Positions 9,202 to 17,801 of a stretch of DNA of 64,000 nt are shown here, in pieces. A program made the position numbers and the translations under genes. The notes below the pieces were generated by a model. It did not search any database, had not been told where the DNA came from, and saw only the letters and a list, made by a program, of their open reading frames with translations. The stretch comes from JAAYJT01 sp037445555 (lineage in GTDB: Bacteria > Bacteroidota > Bacteroidia > Bacteroidales > JAAYJT01). The DNA lies in the NCBI GenBank assembly GCA_037445555.1, contig JBBIKG010000012.1, positions 17,523 through 81,522 on the forward strand, given 5' to 3'. The first letter of the stretch is position 1. Every line of letters starts with the position of its first letter.

Positions 9202-9777
9202 ATGAAAAAACTTCTGACTGTTGCTTTATTGTTATTTGCCCTGGCCTGTGCCGGCCAGAAAACCAAAAAACCTGCCCGATATATTAATCAGGGGGCAGTG
9301 GGATTTATCGGACAATACGGGCATCCTTTCTACGAACTGCCCGAAGGTACTTGGTACCAGCCTTTCCTGATGGGTTTGTATGTTCACCTTCCGCTGATGC
9401 AAGTGAGTGGAGCTTTTAATTACGGCATGGATATTATTCCGCAATTTGGCCTCGCGCAAACCGATAAAATAAACATGGAGTTTGGGCTCATGGTGAACAT
9501 GAATATCAACATCACACTTTCAAAAAACACCATAATCCACCTCGGTGCTGGTGCCGGCCCACACTTTATTGAGATGGAGACAGCTCGACAGGCCAATGGG
9601 TTCATCTTTGCCACCAATCTGCTCGGGGGTTTTAAGCAACGGAGCGAAACCGACGGGCAGCACTTTGAAATCGGTTTCTACTCAGGAATAAGGCATATTT
9701 CAAATGCCCAGACCCGAAAGCCCAACATAGGCATCAACAACCTGCTTTTCGGCTTGAGCTTTGCCAGAATGTTCTGA
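9202..9777 (+). CDS. PagL-like acyloxyacyl hydrolase (lipid A 3-O-deacylase family)
   Basis: 191 aa from ATG 9202, chosen over upstream in-frame starts because it gives a clean signal peptide (MKKLLTVALLLFALACAGQ). Small 8-strand barrel size. The diagnostic motif near the C-terminus, IRHISNAQTRKPNIGINN (about residues 163-180), carries the His-Ser dyad (H165, S167) and the N.G.N pattern of PagL, an outer-membrane enzyme that removes the 3-O acyl chain from lipid A. A TATTTTTG -7 box lies at 9113-9120. In Bacteroidota this family is common but mostly uncharacterised; activity on lipid A is inferred from the motif. Confidence 0.75.
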   Translation: MKKLLTVALLLFALACAGQKTKKPARYINQGAVGFIGQYGHPFYELPEGTWYQPFLMGLYVHLPLMQVSGAFNYGMDIIPQFGLAQTDKINMEFGLMVNMNINITLSKNTIIHLGAGAGPHFIEMETARQANGFIFATNLLGGFKQRSETDGQHFEIGFYSGIRHISNAQTRKPNIGINNLLFGLSFARMF

Positions 9778-9815
9778 GCCAATTCTTCAGGGATGGGTCT
9801 AATAAAGTTTTATGA

Positions 9816-11513
9816 TCAGTAACCGACAGCCTGGCCGTCTTTTCGTGATTCTGATGCGCCAAAATATACTTTCCTTGCCGCATCATACATTATTGCCTGG
9901 TAACCGCCATAGTTACCATTCGAGAATACGACCTTGTGTCCCATATTCATGAGTTGCCGGATGGTTTCGTAAGAAAATCCCGACTCAAGCTCGATTTCGC
10001 CTACTCCCGGACGGGCATAGGGCCCGACTGGGTCGGTGGAACCGCTATGGCTTATTCGCGGAGCATCGCCGGCTTCTTGCAGGTTCATGCCAAAATCAAC
10101 CAGGTTCATGATGATCTGCACATGCCCCATCGGTTGAAAGTCGCCTCCCATCACGCCAAAGCTAAGCCATGGCACTCCGTTTTTGGTGACAAAAGCGGGA
10201 ATAATGGTTTGAAAGGGTCTTTTGCCGGGAGCATAGATATTGGGGTGCCCATCCGTAAGACTGAACAGTTCGCCGCGATCCTGCAACATGAAGCCCAGCC
10301 CAGGGGGGACAATACCGGAACCTAAACCTCTGTAATTGCTCTGGATCAGCGATATCATATTGCCGTCCTTATCGGCGGTTGTTAGATAAATTGTCCCTCC
10401 CTCCATGGGATTTCCGGCCTCAAACCGGCCGGCTCTTTCTTCGTTAATCAGCTTTCGTCGGCTGGCTGCATATTCCTTGGAAGCCAACTGTTTGAGCGGA
10501 ACGGCGGCAAACTGCATGTCGGCATAATACCTGGCCCTGTCTTCGAAAGCGAGCTTTTTGGCCTCCACGAATAGGTGCATATGTTTGGGACTGCCGTAGG
10601 GAATTTTTGAAAAATCATACCCCTCGAGTATGTTAAGCATCTGAAGTGCAACAACCCCCTGGCCGTTAGGTGGCAGTTCCCACACATCATACCCCCTGTA
10701 ATTGGTTGAAACCGGTTCAACCCATTCACTTCTATGGATGGCCAGGTCGTCATATGATAAAAAACCGCCCTGCGATTTTACGAAGTCGCCAATCACCCGT
10801 GCGATCTGTCCTTTGTAAAACGCATCCCTTCCGCCGGAAGCAATTTGCCTATATGTAGAGGCAAGGGCGGGATTGCGGAAATTATCTCCTTTTTTTGGGG
10901 TATTCTTTCCATCGACCGAATACGTTTCAACCACGTTCGGAAAGCGGGCATGCATCCTGACTCCCCGCTCAAGATAATAGGCAATCAGTTCGGTAACTGG
11001 AAAGCCATTTTCGGCATAATCAATGGCCGGTTGCAGGATTTCAGCAATGGGTAATTTCCCGAACTTTTCGTGAAGTTCAAACCAGCCGTCGACGCATCCG
11101 GGAACCGATAACGGCAACACCCCGTACGAAGGAATGTTGGTGATGTTATTTTTCCTGAAATAGTCGAGCGTCAGTGATTTGGGTGATCGTCCGGAGGCAT
11201 TAAGCCCGTATAATTTCTTGTTTTTATCATCCCACACTATGGCGAAAAGATCACCGCCAACCCCACAACCTGTTGGTTCCATCAGTCCAAGCGCAGCATT
11301 GGCTGCTATGGCTGCATCAACCGCACTACCACCCTTTTTCAATATGTCGATAGCAATCTGGGTGGCTAACGGGTGACTCGTGGCGGCCATTCCGTTGGCA
11401 GCGATTACCTCTGAGCGGGTGGTAAAAGGGAGTCCGGTGATTCTGTCCTGGCCCCAGGCCTGCATATAACATGCGGTAGCCAGAACAAGCAATGTTTTCA
11501 TAAGCCTTTTCAT
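9816..11513 (-). CDS. Gamma-glutamyltransferase family protein (YwrD-like)
   Basis: 565 aa from ATG 11513, chosen because it opens a signal peptide (MKRLMKTLLVLATACYMQAWGQ); an ATG at 11501 is possible. Ntn-hydrolase of the GGT family: N-terminal large-subunit block ANGMAATSHPLATQIA, DAAIAANAALGLMEPTGCGVGGDLF, and the autoprocessing region GGTIYLTTADKDGN, where a Thr becomes the small-subunit N-terminus, followed by SLIQSNYRGLGSGI and PFQTIIPAFVTKNG. The IQSNY...GSGIV pattern points to the YwrD branch rather than classical Ggt. It probably hydrolyses gamma-glutamyl compounds (for example glutathione) in the periplasm. Convergent with the PagL-like gene. Confidence 0.88.
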   Translation of the reverse strand: MKRLMKTLLVLATACYMQAWGQDRITGLPFTTRSEVIAANGMAATSHPLATQIAIDILKKGGSAVDAAIAANAALGLMEPTGCGVGGDLFAIVWDDKNKKLYGLNASGRSPKSLTLDYFRKNNITNIPSYGVLPLSVPGCVDGWFELHEKFGKLPIAEILQPAIDYAENGFPVTELIAYYLERGVRMHARFPNVVETYSVDGKNTPKKGDNFRNPALASTYRQIASGGRDAFYKGQIARVIGDFVKSQGGFLSYDDLAIHRSEWVEPVSTNYRGYDVWELPPNGQGVVALQMLNILEGYDFSKIPYGSPKHMHLFVEAKKLAFEDRARYYADMQFAAVPLKQLASKEYAASRRKLINEERAGRFEAGNPMEGGTIYLTTADKDGNMISLIQSNYRGLGSGIVPPGLGFMLQDRGELFSLTDGHPNIYAPGKRPFQTIIPAFVTKNGVPWLSFGVMGGDFQPMGHVQIIMNLVDFGMNLQEAGDAPRISHSGSTDPVGPYARPGVGEIELESGFSYETIRQLMNMGHKVVFSNGNYGGYQAIMYDAARKVYFGASESRKDGQAVGY

Positions 11514-11757
11514 ACTGTGCATGGGTTTAATGAGGTAAAGGTAAAAATAAAGATCACCCACGTTTGTCTTCGTGGCATATGTTTATTCCTGTTGTACATT
11601 TTAGCCATAAACTACGAAAAGAAACAATTCGTTATATTCGTCAACCGGATCATACGAGAAAAGAAATTGTGCCTGATAGCCAACCGGACATGCAACCTTT
11701 TTAGAAAAATGATCGTCATATTTTTACCTTGTTGTAAACCCTTGCTTTTGGCACTGC

Positions 11758-12294
11758 ATGGATGAAAAACAGCTTGTTGAAGGGTGCGTTGCGGGGAAAA
11801 AGAGTGCTCAAAGAGAGCTTTACAACCGTTATACGTCAAAAATGTTTGGGGTATGCTTAAGGTATGCACCCGATCATGACACGGCACAGGATATGCTGCA
11901 GGAGGGCTTTATCAGGGTATTTTCAAATATTGGCAGGTACAAGGGGTTGGGTTCGTTTGAAGGCTGGATACGTAAAATTATAGTGAATACTGCGTTGGAG
12001 ATGTTACGAAAAAATGATGTGTTACGGTATTCCGCAGATGTGCAGGTAATTACCGGGGTGGCTTCCGACCTTGAGGACAGTTTGACCCAGCTTGCGGCAG
12101 CCGATCTGGTCGCACTGATTCAGTCGCTGCCAGCTAGTTATCGGGCTATATTCAACCTGTATGCCATTGAAGGATATTCGCACAAAGAAATTGCGGAGAT
12201 GCTTGAGATAGCCGAAGGAACCTCCAAGTCTCAATTTTCGAGGGCCAGGGTATGGCTTCAGAAAAAACTGCCCGATAAATACTCTGTCAAATGA
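11758..12294 (+). CDS. ECF-type RNA polymerase sigma factor
   Basis: 178 aa. Sigma-70 region 2 is visible as AQRELYNRYTSKMFGVCLRYAPDHDTAQDMLQEGFIRVF, and region 4 as SLPASYRAIFNLYAIEGYSHKEIAEMLEIAEGTSKSQFSRAR with a helix-turn-helix. Region 3 is absent, as in ECF factors. Its stop overlaps the start of the next gene (ATGA), a membrane protein with an anti-sigma-like layout, so the pair is translationally coupled. The regulon is unknown. Confidence 0.92.
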   Translation: MDEKQLVEGCVAGKKSAQRELYNRYTSKMFGVCLRYAPDHDTAQDMLQEGFIRVFSNIGRYKGLGSFEGWIRKIIVNTALEMLRKNDVLRYSADVQVITGVASDLEDSLTQLAAADLVALIQSLPASYRAIFNLYAIEGYSHKEIAEMLEIAEGTSKSQFSRARVWLQKKLPDKYSVK

Positions 12295-13580
12295 AAACCC
12301 CTCTGGACGATACTGCCCGGCAAACTCTCAGAAGGACACTGGCTGACTTCGAACAAGTGCCTCCGGAATCCGTCTGGTATGGCGTTGAATCGGCATTAAA
12401 AAGACGTAAAAGAATCATTATCTGGAGGCAGTTGGGTGTGGCAGCGATATTTCTGCTTCTGGTTTCGCTTCCCGTCGCATATTTTGTTACCCGCGACTCT
12501 GTTCCTTCAACTTTGGAAATCTTGGTCCAGCAAACAGGTCCGGATAAATCCGGTAATGGATCATCGACAGAAATACCCAGGTTTGCCCACAAATTATCGC
12601 CTTCTTTGACAGTTGCCTCTAAACCGCCCGCTGCAACCGACACCAGCCTGATAAACCTACACCCTGTCGCCATCAGGTCGCAAATCAATCAGACTATTAC
12701 GACACCGGCCTTCGCAGAACCGAATATAACTGAGCTTGTAAATGAGGTTGCAGAAACATCCATTTCCGAAATTGCACGGCTGGATTCTACCTCGACAGCA
12801 GGAATGCCTTCACCGGCCGGGCAAGGAGTTCCCTATCCCCCGGAATCTGTCCAACAGCCTGATGGAGATTTTCTGGCTTTAGCCATAGATTTACAAAAAC
12901 CAGTTTACGATAATCGTAAGTGGCAATTATCCCTGGCCTATGGAACAACTAAGGGATTATCACCGGCCTCAGACCTGCTTCAGGCCTCATATGACAAAGG
13001 AAATTTTGAACTTGATTCCTACTCCAGCACCGTGGCCGTTCAAACCCGCAATTTCTCGAACATTGAACGAACGGTACATCAGCAGCCACTCACTTTTGGT
13101 ATCCTTGTCTCGAAAGGATTAACCGGGCGATGGGCGGCCGAAACTGGCCTGCAATACACCCTGCTAAGTGGCGCCAGTCGCACATATGAAATTAACCGTG
13201 AACGCCGCGAATACAATAACCACATCCATTACCTTGGCATTCCGGTGGCTATCCGTTTTCAGTTATTGTCGAAAAGGCCTTTTGCAATATATTTTACCCA
13301 GGGACTAATCATTGAAAAAGGACTGAGTCTGCAATACAAGAACGATCGGTTTTTTGACCAGAAATTAGTACAAACGGAGGCAGGTTCTCAGGCAATTAAA
13401 GGATATCAGATGTCGTCGTTAACCTCCCTGGGCGCATCATTTAGCTTTTCCAAAGCCCTTGGAATCTACATTCAACCCGGGCTGCAAATTTTCATGCGGA
13501 ATGCCTCTCAGCCCTACAACATCAGGAGCTCCCATGCGGCCTGGCCTTCGGTAAATATTGGAGTCAGGGCACAATTATAG
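12291..13580 (+). CDS. Membrane-anchored protein with C-terminal barrel-like domain, partner of ECF sigma factor
   Basis: 429 aa. About 44 cytosolic residues rich in charged side chains (MKTPLDDTARQTLRRTL.., ending KRRKR), one TM helix (about 45-66: LGVAAIFLLLVSLPVAYFV), a long Pro/Ser/Thr-rich linker (about 80-200), then a C-terminal domain of about 200 residues whose strands (QPLTFGILVSKGLTGRWAAE, GIYIQPGLQIFMR, WPSVNIGVRAQL) look like the PF13568-type outer membrane beta-barrel fold. The cytosolic head plus TM is what an anti-sigma factor looks like, and it follows the sigma gene with a 4-bp overlap. I infer a regulator of the sigma factor; no family for the head is recognised. Confidence 0.65.
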   Translation: MKTPLDDTARQTLRRTLADFEQVPPESVWYGVESALKRRKRIIIWRQLGVAAIFLLLVSLPVAYFVTRDSVPSTLEILVQQTGPDKSGNGSSTEIPRFAHKLSPSLTVASKPPAATDTSLINLHPVAIRSQINQTITTPAFAEPNITELVNEVAETSISEIARLDSTSTAGMPSPAGQGVPYPPESVQQPDGDFLALAIDLQKPVYDNRKWQLSLAYGTTKGLSPASDLLQASYDKGNFELDSYSSTVAVQTRNFSNIERTVHQQPLTFGILVSKGLTGRWAAETGLQYTLLSGASRTYEINRERREYNNHIHYLGIPVAIRFQLLSKRPFAIYFTQGLIIEKGLSLQYKNDRFFDQKLVQTEAGSQAIKGYQMSSLTSLGASFSFSKALGIYIQPGLQIFMRNASQPYNIRSSHAAWPSVNIGVRAQL

Positions 13581-13595
13581 AGTGAAAAACTCTCG

Positions 13596-14123
13596 TCACA
13601 CAATGGCTCCCGGCTGCGCCTGAGGCTTTTCTTTGACAGGCAGCAACGGCTTGATTTTTGGCCAGATATACGGGAAAACCGCACTCAGGGGCCCGTAAAG
13701 TTTTGATTCTTTCCGGGTGTCGGGGTTGATAATCTGCTGATTGACATCAACGCTGTTTATAATGAAAAGTATGGCTCCGAGAAAAACAGCTGCTTTTGCC
13801 AGTCCGAGGGCGGCTCCTCCCAGCCGGTTAAGGATGCCGAGCGATGCCATATCGGCAGCCTTGTTGAAGATACGACCAAGGATCTGGATCACAATCACTG
13901 CCAGCAAAAAGGTGATGGAAAAAGCAATTTGTGGAAGAAACCTGGGTTGCCATTTCATGGTGTGGATAAGCCAGTCGGATACCAGGTCGGAGAAGTGCAC
14001 AGCAAAATAAATTCCGGCGATGAGGCCTGCGAGGGATGCCAGACTCATAATCAGTCCTTTCGAGAACCCCCTGAAAAGCCACCAGGCTGTGGGTATCAGC
14101 AAAAGTATATCCAGATAGTTCAT
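13596..14123 (-). CDS. CvpA family membrane protein
   Basis: 175 aa, four TM segments. The N-terminus MNYLDILLLIPTAWWLFRGFSKG, with a conserved hydrophobic/Gly pattern and ..RGFSKGLI, is the CvpA signature; GRIFNKAADMASLGILNRLGGAALGL matches the family's 'LN...G...G' block. CvpA proteins are linked to envelope homeostasis and, in some bacteria, colicin V production. Third gene of the mlaE-mlaF-cvpA operon, overlapping mlaF by 4 bp. Confidence 0.85.
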   Translation of the reverse strand: MNYLDILLLIPTAWWLFRGFSKGLIMSLASLAGLIAGIYFAVHFSDLVSDWLIHTMKWQPRFLPQIAFSITFLLAVIVIQILGRIFNKAADMASLGILNRLGGAALGLAKAAVFLGAILFIINSVDVNQQIINPDTRKESKLYGPLSAVFPYIWPKIKPLLPVKEKPQAQPGAIV

Positions 14124-14884
14124 AATCTCTGAGCGGTGGGTTTTTTGAGCTTTCGGGTGAGCTCAGTAGCAAACACAAACTGATTCAGTTCTGCGTTCTC
14201 ATCTTCGAGAATGCTTTGCCGGTCTCCCTCCCACCACAAGCGACCGTTATAAATAAAAGCCACCTTCTCACCAATCTCCAGAACTGAATTCATATCATGG
14301 GTGTTCACCACTGTGGTCATTCCGTATTCGTGTGTTAACTCGCTGATAAGCCGGTCGATGGTGTTGGCTGTTTGAGGGTCAAGGCCTGAATTCGGTTCGT
14401 CGCAGAACAAGTATTTGGGGTTCATGGCAATGGCCCGGGCAATGGCAACCCTTTTTTTCATGCCTCCGCTAAGTTCTGAGGGGTATAGGTGATTGACATT
14501 TAACAGGTTAACGCGTTCGAGACAAAAGTTAGCCCTATCGCGTTTTTCAGCCTGGCTCATGTCAGAAAACATCGAAAGTGGGAACATCACATTTTGCTCG
14601 GCGGTCATGGAATCGAAGAGCGCCCCACCCTGAAAAAGCATACCGATCTCGCGCCTCAGGAGTTTTACTTCCCGGGGTTTCATGGCTGAGATATTCCTTT
14701 TGTCGTAATAAATGCTTCCGCTGTCGGCAGTAATAAGGCCGACCAGACATTTCATTAAGACAGTTTTACCCGACCCGCTCGCACCAATGATCAGGTTGGT
14801 GATGCCAGGTTCAAACTTTACCGACACATCGGTTAACACCTGGATGTCGCCAAAGGTCTTGTTTATGTTCAGGACCTCGATCAT
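14120..14884 (-). CDS. mlaF: ABC transporter ATPase, MlaF-like
   Basis: 254 aa from ATG 14884, which overlaps the mlaE stop as ATGA; upstream extensions in frame are out of register with any family member. Motifs: Walker A GASGSGKT (about 36-43), Q-loop FQGGALFDSMT, ABC signature LSGGM, Walker B YLFCDEPNSGLDP, H-loop NTHDM. The FQGGALFDSMT form and pairing with MlaE are typical of the Mla phospholipid transporter, which maintains outer-membrane lipid asymmetry. No MlaD substrate-binding gene is adjacent here. Confidence 0.9.
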   Translation of the reverse strand: MIEVLNINKTFGDIQVLTDVSVKFEPGITNLIIGASGSGKTVLMKCLVGLITADSGSIYYDKRNISAMKPREVKLLRREIGMLFQGGALFDSMTAEQNVMFPLSMFSDMSQAEKRDRANFCLERVNLLNVNHLYPSELSGGMKKRVAIARAIAMNPKYLFCDEPNSGLDPQTANTIDRLISELTHEYGMTTVVNTHDMNSVLEIGEKVAFIYNGRLWWEGDRQSILEDENAELNQFVFATELTRKLKKPTAQRL

Positions 14885-15621
14885 GTAAGAAGCAATTGGG
14901 TGAGGATTAGATTGAAGAAGATGATCATGATGCTGCTGAAAACCACCCCGCGAGTACTTGCAGTGCCTACCTCCAGTGCCCCTCCTTGTGTCATATAACC
15001 GTGATAGCCCGAAATGGATGCAATGAGAAAGGCGAAAACGACTGTTTTGATCAGGGCATAGAAGATATTGAACGGGATAAAATATGACTGGATTCCAAAA
15101 ATGTAGGTGGTTGAATTTACCAGACCTGTCATTACTCCGGCAGCCCATCCCCCGGCAATGGCCAGAAACATGCTGAAAACTATCAGCACCGGATTGATCA
15201 GCATAGAGGCTACTATCTTGGGGAATATCAGATAGGTGGCCGGGTTTATACCCATAATCTGCAGGGCGTCGACCTGCTCGGTAACCCGCATAGTACCAAT
15301 CTCAGAGGCAATGCGCGATCCAATTTTCCCTGCCAAAATGAGGCTGATGATGGTGGGAGAAAATTCAAGCACCACGGACTCGCGCACCGAGAGGCCAATA
15401 GTATAAGTGGGTATCAGAGGGTGGGTGATATTGAAGGCCATCTGGATACATAGCACTGCGCCCATAAAAACAGAAATGATGGCCACTATTCCAATGGATT
15501 CAATGCCAAGCTTTTCCATCTCATATAGGATCTGGCGCAGGTAAATTTTCTGATTTTCCGGTCGGCGGAAAACCTCACGCATCAGCAGCACGTACTCTCC
15601 TATTTCTTGAAGCCAGCTCAT
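14881..15621 (-). CDS. mlaE: MlaE-like phospholipid ABC transporter permease
   Basis: 246 aa with about five to six TM helices. The family core is clear: PTIISLILAGKIGSRIASEIGTMRVTEQVDALQIMGINP is the MlaE hallmark, including the EIGTM..TEQ.DAL motif. Inner-membrane permease of the Mla system moving phospholipids between membranes. Heads the mlaE-mlaF-cvpA operon with 4-bp overlaps between all three genes. Confidence 0.93.
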   Translation of the reverse strand: MSWLQEIGEYVLLMREVFRRPENQKIYLRQILYEMEKLGIESIGIVAIISVFMGAVLCIQMAFNITHPLIPTYTIGLSVRESVVLEFSPTIISLILAGKIGSRIASEIGTMRVTEQVDALQIMGINPATYLIFPKIVASMLINPVLIVFSMFLAIAGGWAAGVMTGLVNSTTYIFGIQSYFIPFNIFYALIKTVVFAFLIASISGYHGYMTQGGALEVGTASTRGVVFSSIMIIFFNLILTQLLLT

Positions 15622-15788
15622 CAGGAAATATTTAGGCTAAGTTACACATATTCGGCACAAACTGATCCGAACCTGTCACTGAAAAATTTATCCTCAACGC
15701 ACCCCGAACAGGCTCTAAAAATCTTGAGCGTCATATAATACCGGTGTACGATATTCGTTAAAAACAAAACACTCAAACTTCACAGCCG

Positions 15789-15977
15789 ATGAAAAAGGCC
15801 GTTGCTGGTCTTCTCCTGCTGCTTCTGCTGGCCACCATATTCGCGTCATGCCAGCGCTCTCGCTATGGTAGCAGCTATTATAAAAAGAAAAAGTACAAAG
15901 GGTGCAGCTGCGAGGCTATCATTAACCCAACACAAGTTTTCGCTTCGGATATTGCACTTCTTCAGATTTCTTCCTGA
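15789..15977 (+). CDS. Small lipoprotein, unknown function
   Basis: 62 aa. A basic start, a long hydrophobic run (VAGLLLLLLLATIF) and lipobox FASC predict a lipidated peptide of about 42 residues; the mature part is Lys/Tyr/Cys-rich (YYKKKKYKGCSC). It ends one base before the SprT-like ATG, so the two are almost certainly co-transcribed. Judged real because of the lipobox and the tight junction; a longer frame over the same bases has no signal or domain. Function unknown. Confidence 0.65.
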   Translation: MKKAVAGLLLLLLLATIFASCQRSRYGSSYYKKKKYKGCSCEAIINPTQVFASDIALLQISS

Positions 15978-15978
15978 C

Positions 15979-16584
15979 ATGCTCGAACATTACCTGGATC
16001 CTCCCCTGCACCAGAAAGTTAACCAATGGATACGTGCGAATCGTGTAGAGCTGGTCGTCAGTAAACCCCGGTACAGTAAGCTTGGCGATTTCAGACCGGC
16101 CCTTGGCAGAAGGCCTCATCGCATTTCGCTGAATGCCACGCCGAACATCTTCGAATTTCGTATCACGCTTGTTCACGAAATGGCTCATCTGGAAACATGG
16201 AAAGCCTTTGGCAAACGGGTGCCTCCCCATGGATTCGAATGGAAGGCGGTGTATCACAGGCTATATTATGAATTCCTTCAATCCTGCCTTCCTGAAGACC
16301 TGTCACGGTTGCTCGAGGCCTACCTGTCTGCTCCGGCCAGGTCACGGATTCCCAAAGAAAACCTGGTGAGGGCTATTCGAAATTATGGCTCCTCACATGA
16401 CAAGGTCGAAGTTGGAAAGGTGGGCGCCGGAAGATGTTTCAAGGCCGGTAATGGCCGGATTTTTCGCATGATCGGTAAACACCACACCCGTTACAAATGC
16501 GTTTGCCTTGATAATGACCGGCTGTTCCTGTTCAGTAGGCTGGCACAGGTAACTCCCTGCGAACCCGATGCTCAAACGGTTTAG
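15979..16584 (+). CDS. SprT-like zinc metallopeptidase domain protein
   Basis: 201 aa from ATG 15979. The frame is open further upstream, but those residues are non-family and overlap the small lipoprotein. The metal site HEMAHLETW (HExxH at about residue 66) sits in a SprT/SprT-like context: RISLNATPNIFEFRITLVHEMAHL, then PHGFEWKAVYHRL with the third His. The C-terminus has HHTRYKCVCLDNDRLF, a truncated zinc-ribbon-like part. SprT-like proteins are predicted proteases; function in bacteria is poorly known. Followed by manC from its own promoter. Confidence 0.82.
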   Translation: MLEHYLDPPLHQKVNQWIRANRVELVVSKPRYSKLGDFRPALGRRPHRISLNATPNIFEFRITLVHEMAHLETWKAFGKRVPPHGFEWKAVYHRLYYEFLQSCLPEDLSRLLEAYLSAPARSRIPKENLVRAIRNYGSSHDKVEVGKVGAGRCFKAGNGRIFRMIGKHHTRYKCVCLDNDRLFLFSRLAQVTPCEPDAQTV

Positions 16585-16607
16585 AGCATTATCTTACGCG
16601 GAAGTAT

Positions 16608-16638
16608 TTTGTCAGGCCATTAGCTTTCTTTACATTTG
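16608..16638 (+). promoter_or_regulatory. manC promoter, -33/-7 type
   Basis: TTTG at 16608-16611, 19-bp spacer, TACATTTG at 16631-16638. Both boxes and spacing match the Bacteroidota consensus. The start codon of the guanylyltransferase gene is at 16674, giving a leader of roughly 30 nt. Confidence 0.65.
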
Positions 16639-16673
16639 TCGCCTTCAGCAACAATGCAAATCCCAGCCTTTCT

Positions 16674-17765
16674 ATGGATAACAATAATTATTGCATAATC
16701 ATGGCCGGCGGGATTGGCGCCCGCTTTTGGCCCATGAGCCGCGCCTCTCGTCCAAAACAGTTCATCGACATTCTTGGCACCGGCCAAACTTTGATACAGC
16801 AGACCTACGCCCGATTTGCACGCATTTGCCCTCCCGAAAACATATATGTTGTAACCAACGAGCAATACAGGCAACTGGTACTTGAACAAATACCCGGCAT
16901 TGATAATCACCAGGTGCTGGGCGAGCCCATTGCCCGCAACACGGCCCCCTGCATAGCCTATGCCTGCTTCAAAATTGCACAGCGCAACAAACATGCCAAC
17001 ATTATCGTGGCTCCTTCAGACCACCTCATTCTGAAAGAAGACAACTTTCATCAGGTGATTCTGAAGGGACTCGAGGCCACTCATCATCACGAGATACTTC
17101 TGACTCTCGGAATCCGCCCGAGCCGTCCCGATACAGGCTACGGCTATATACAGTATGATGAAGCTACCCCGGGTGCATTCAGCAGCCATATTGCCAAAGT
17201 CAAAACCTTTACCGAAAAACCCCAGCTTGAGATAGCACAATCGTTTCTCGAAAGCGGAGATTTTTTGTGGAACTCCGGAATTTTTATCTGGAACCTGAAA
17301 AGTATCATGCATGCATTCAGGAAATACCTGCCTGAGGTGTATGATGTATTTCACGAAGGTATTCACGCCTACAACACCAACAGCGAGGCAGAGTTTATTG
17401 CCAGGGCTTATGCGGTGATCAAGGGAATCAGTATTGACTATGGAATACTTGAGAAAGCAAAAAATGTGTTTGTAATGGCTGCCGATTTTGGCTGGTCAGA
17501 TCTGGGCACCTGGGGCTCGCTGTATACAAACCTGCCAAAAGATGCGCACGCAAACACCATTGGCGGTAAACACACTTTGCTTTACGACACCACGGACTCT
17601 ATTATAAAGGTGCCTGACCAAAAACTGGTTGTTGTGCAGGGACTGCAAGGATTCATCGTGGTTGAAGAACAGGATGCCCTGCTGATATGCAAACGCGAAG
17701 ACGAACAAAAGCTACGCCAGATAGTGGAAGATATCCGAAACAAGAAAGGCGAACAATATCTTTAA
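16674..17765 (+). CDS. manC: Mannose-1-phosphate guanylyltransferase
   Basis: 363 aa. Nucleotidyltransferase that makes GDP-mannose from mannose-1-phosphate and GTP for surface glycans. Motifs: CIIMAGGIGARFWPMSRASRPKQF (pyrophosphorylase signature GGxGxRxWPxSR..PKQF), VTNEQYRQLV, LGEPIARNTAPCIAYA, IVAPSDHLI, FTEKP, GDFLWNSGIFIW and FGWSDLGTWGSL. The length matches the short monofunctional form without a phosphomannose isomerase domain. It has its own promoter and lies 36 bp before the S46 peptidase gene. Confidence 0.93.
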   Translation: MDNNNYCIIMAGGIGARFWPMSRASRPKQFIDILGTGQTLIQQTYARFARICPPENIYVVTNEQYRQLVLEQIPGIDNHQVLGEPIARNTAPCIAYACFKIAQRNKHANIIVAPSDHLILKEDNFHQVILKGLEATHHHEILLTLGIRPSRPDTGYGYIQYDEATPGAFSSHIAKVKTFTEKPQLEIAQSFLESGDFLWNSGIFIWNLKSIMHAFRKYLPEVYDVFHEGIHAYNTNSEAEFIARAYAVIKGISIDYGILEKAKNVFVMAADFGWSDLGTWGSLYTNLPKDAHANTIGGKHTLLYDTTDSIIKVPDQKLVVVQGLQGFIVVEEQDALLICKREDEQKLRQIVEDIRNKKGEQYL

Positions 17766-17801
17766 TTCCTTTACCAACTGTCAAACTTTAATGTATTCAT
17801 T

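Noticed and set aside
11612..11887. 91-codon minus-strand frame over the sigma gene start
   Set aside because: Shadow overlapping the certain ECF sigma start; no signal or domain.
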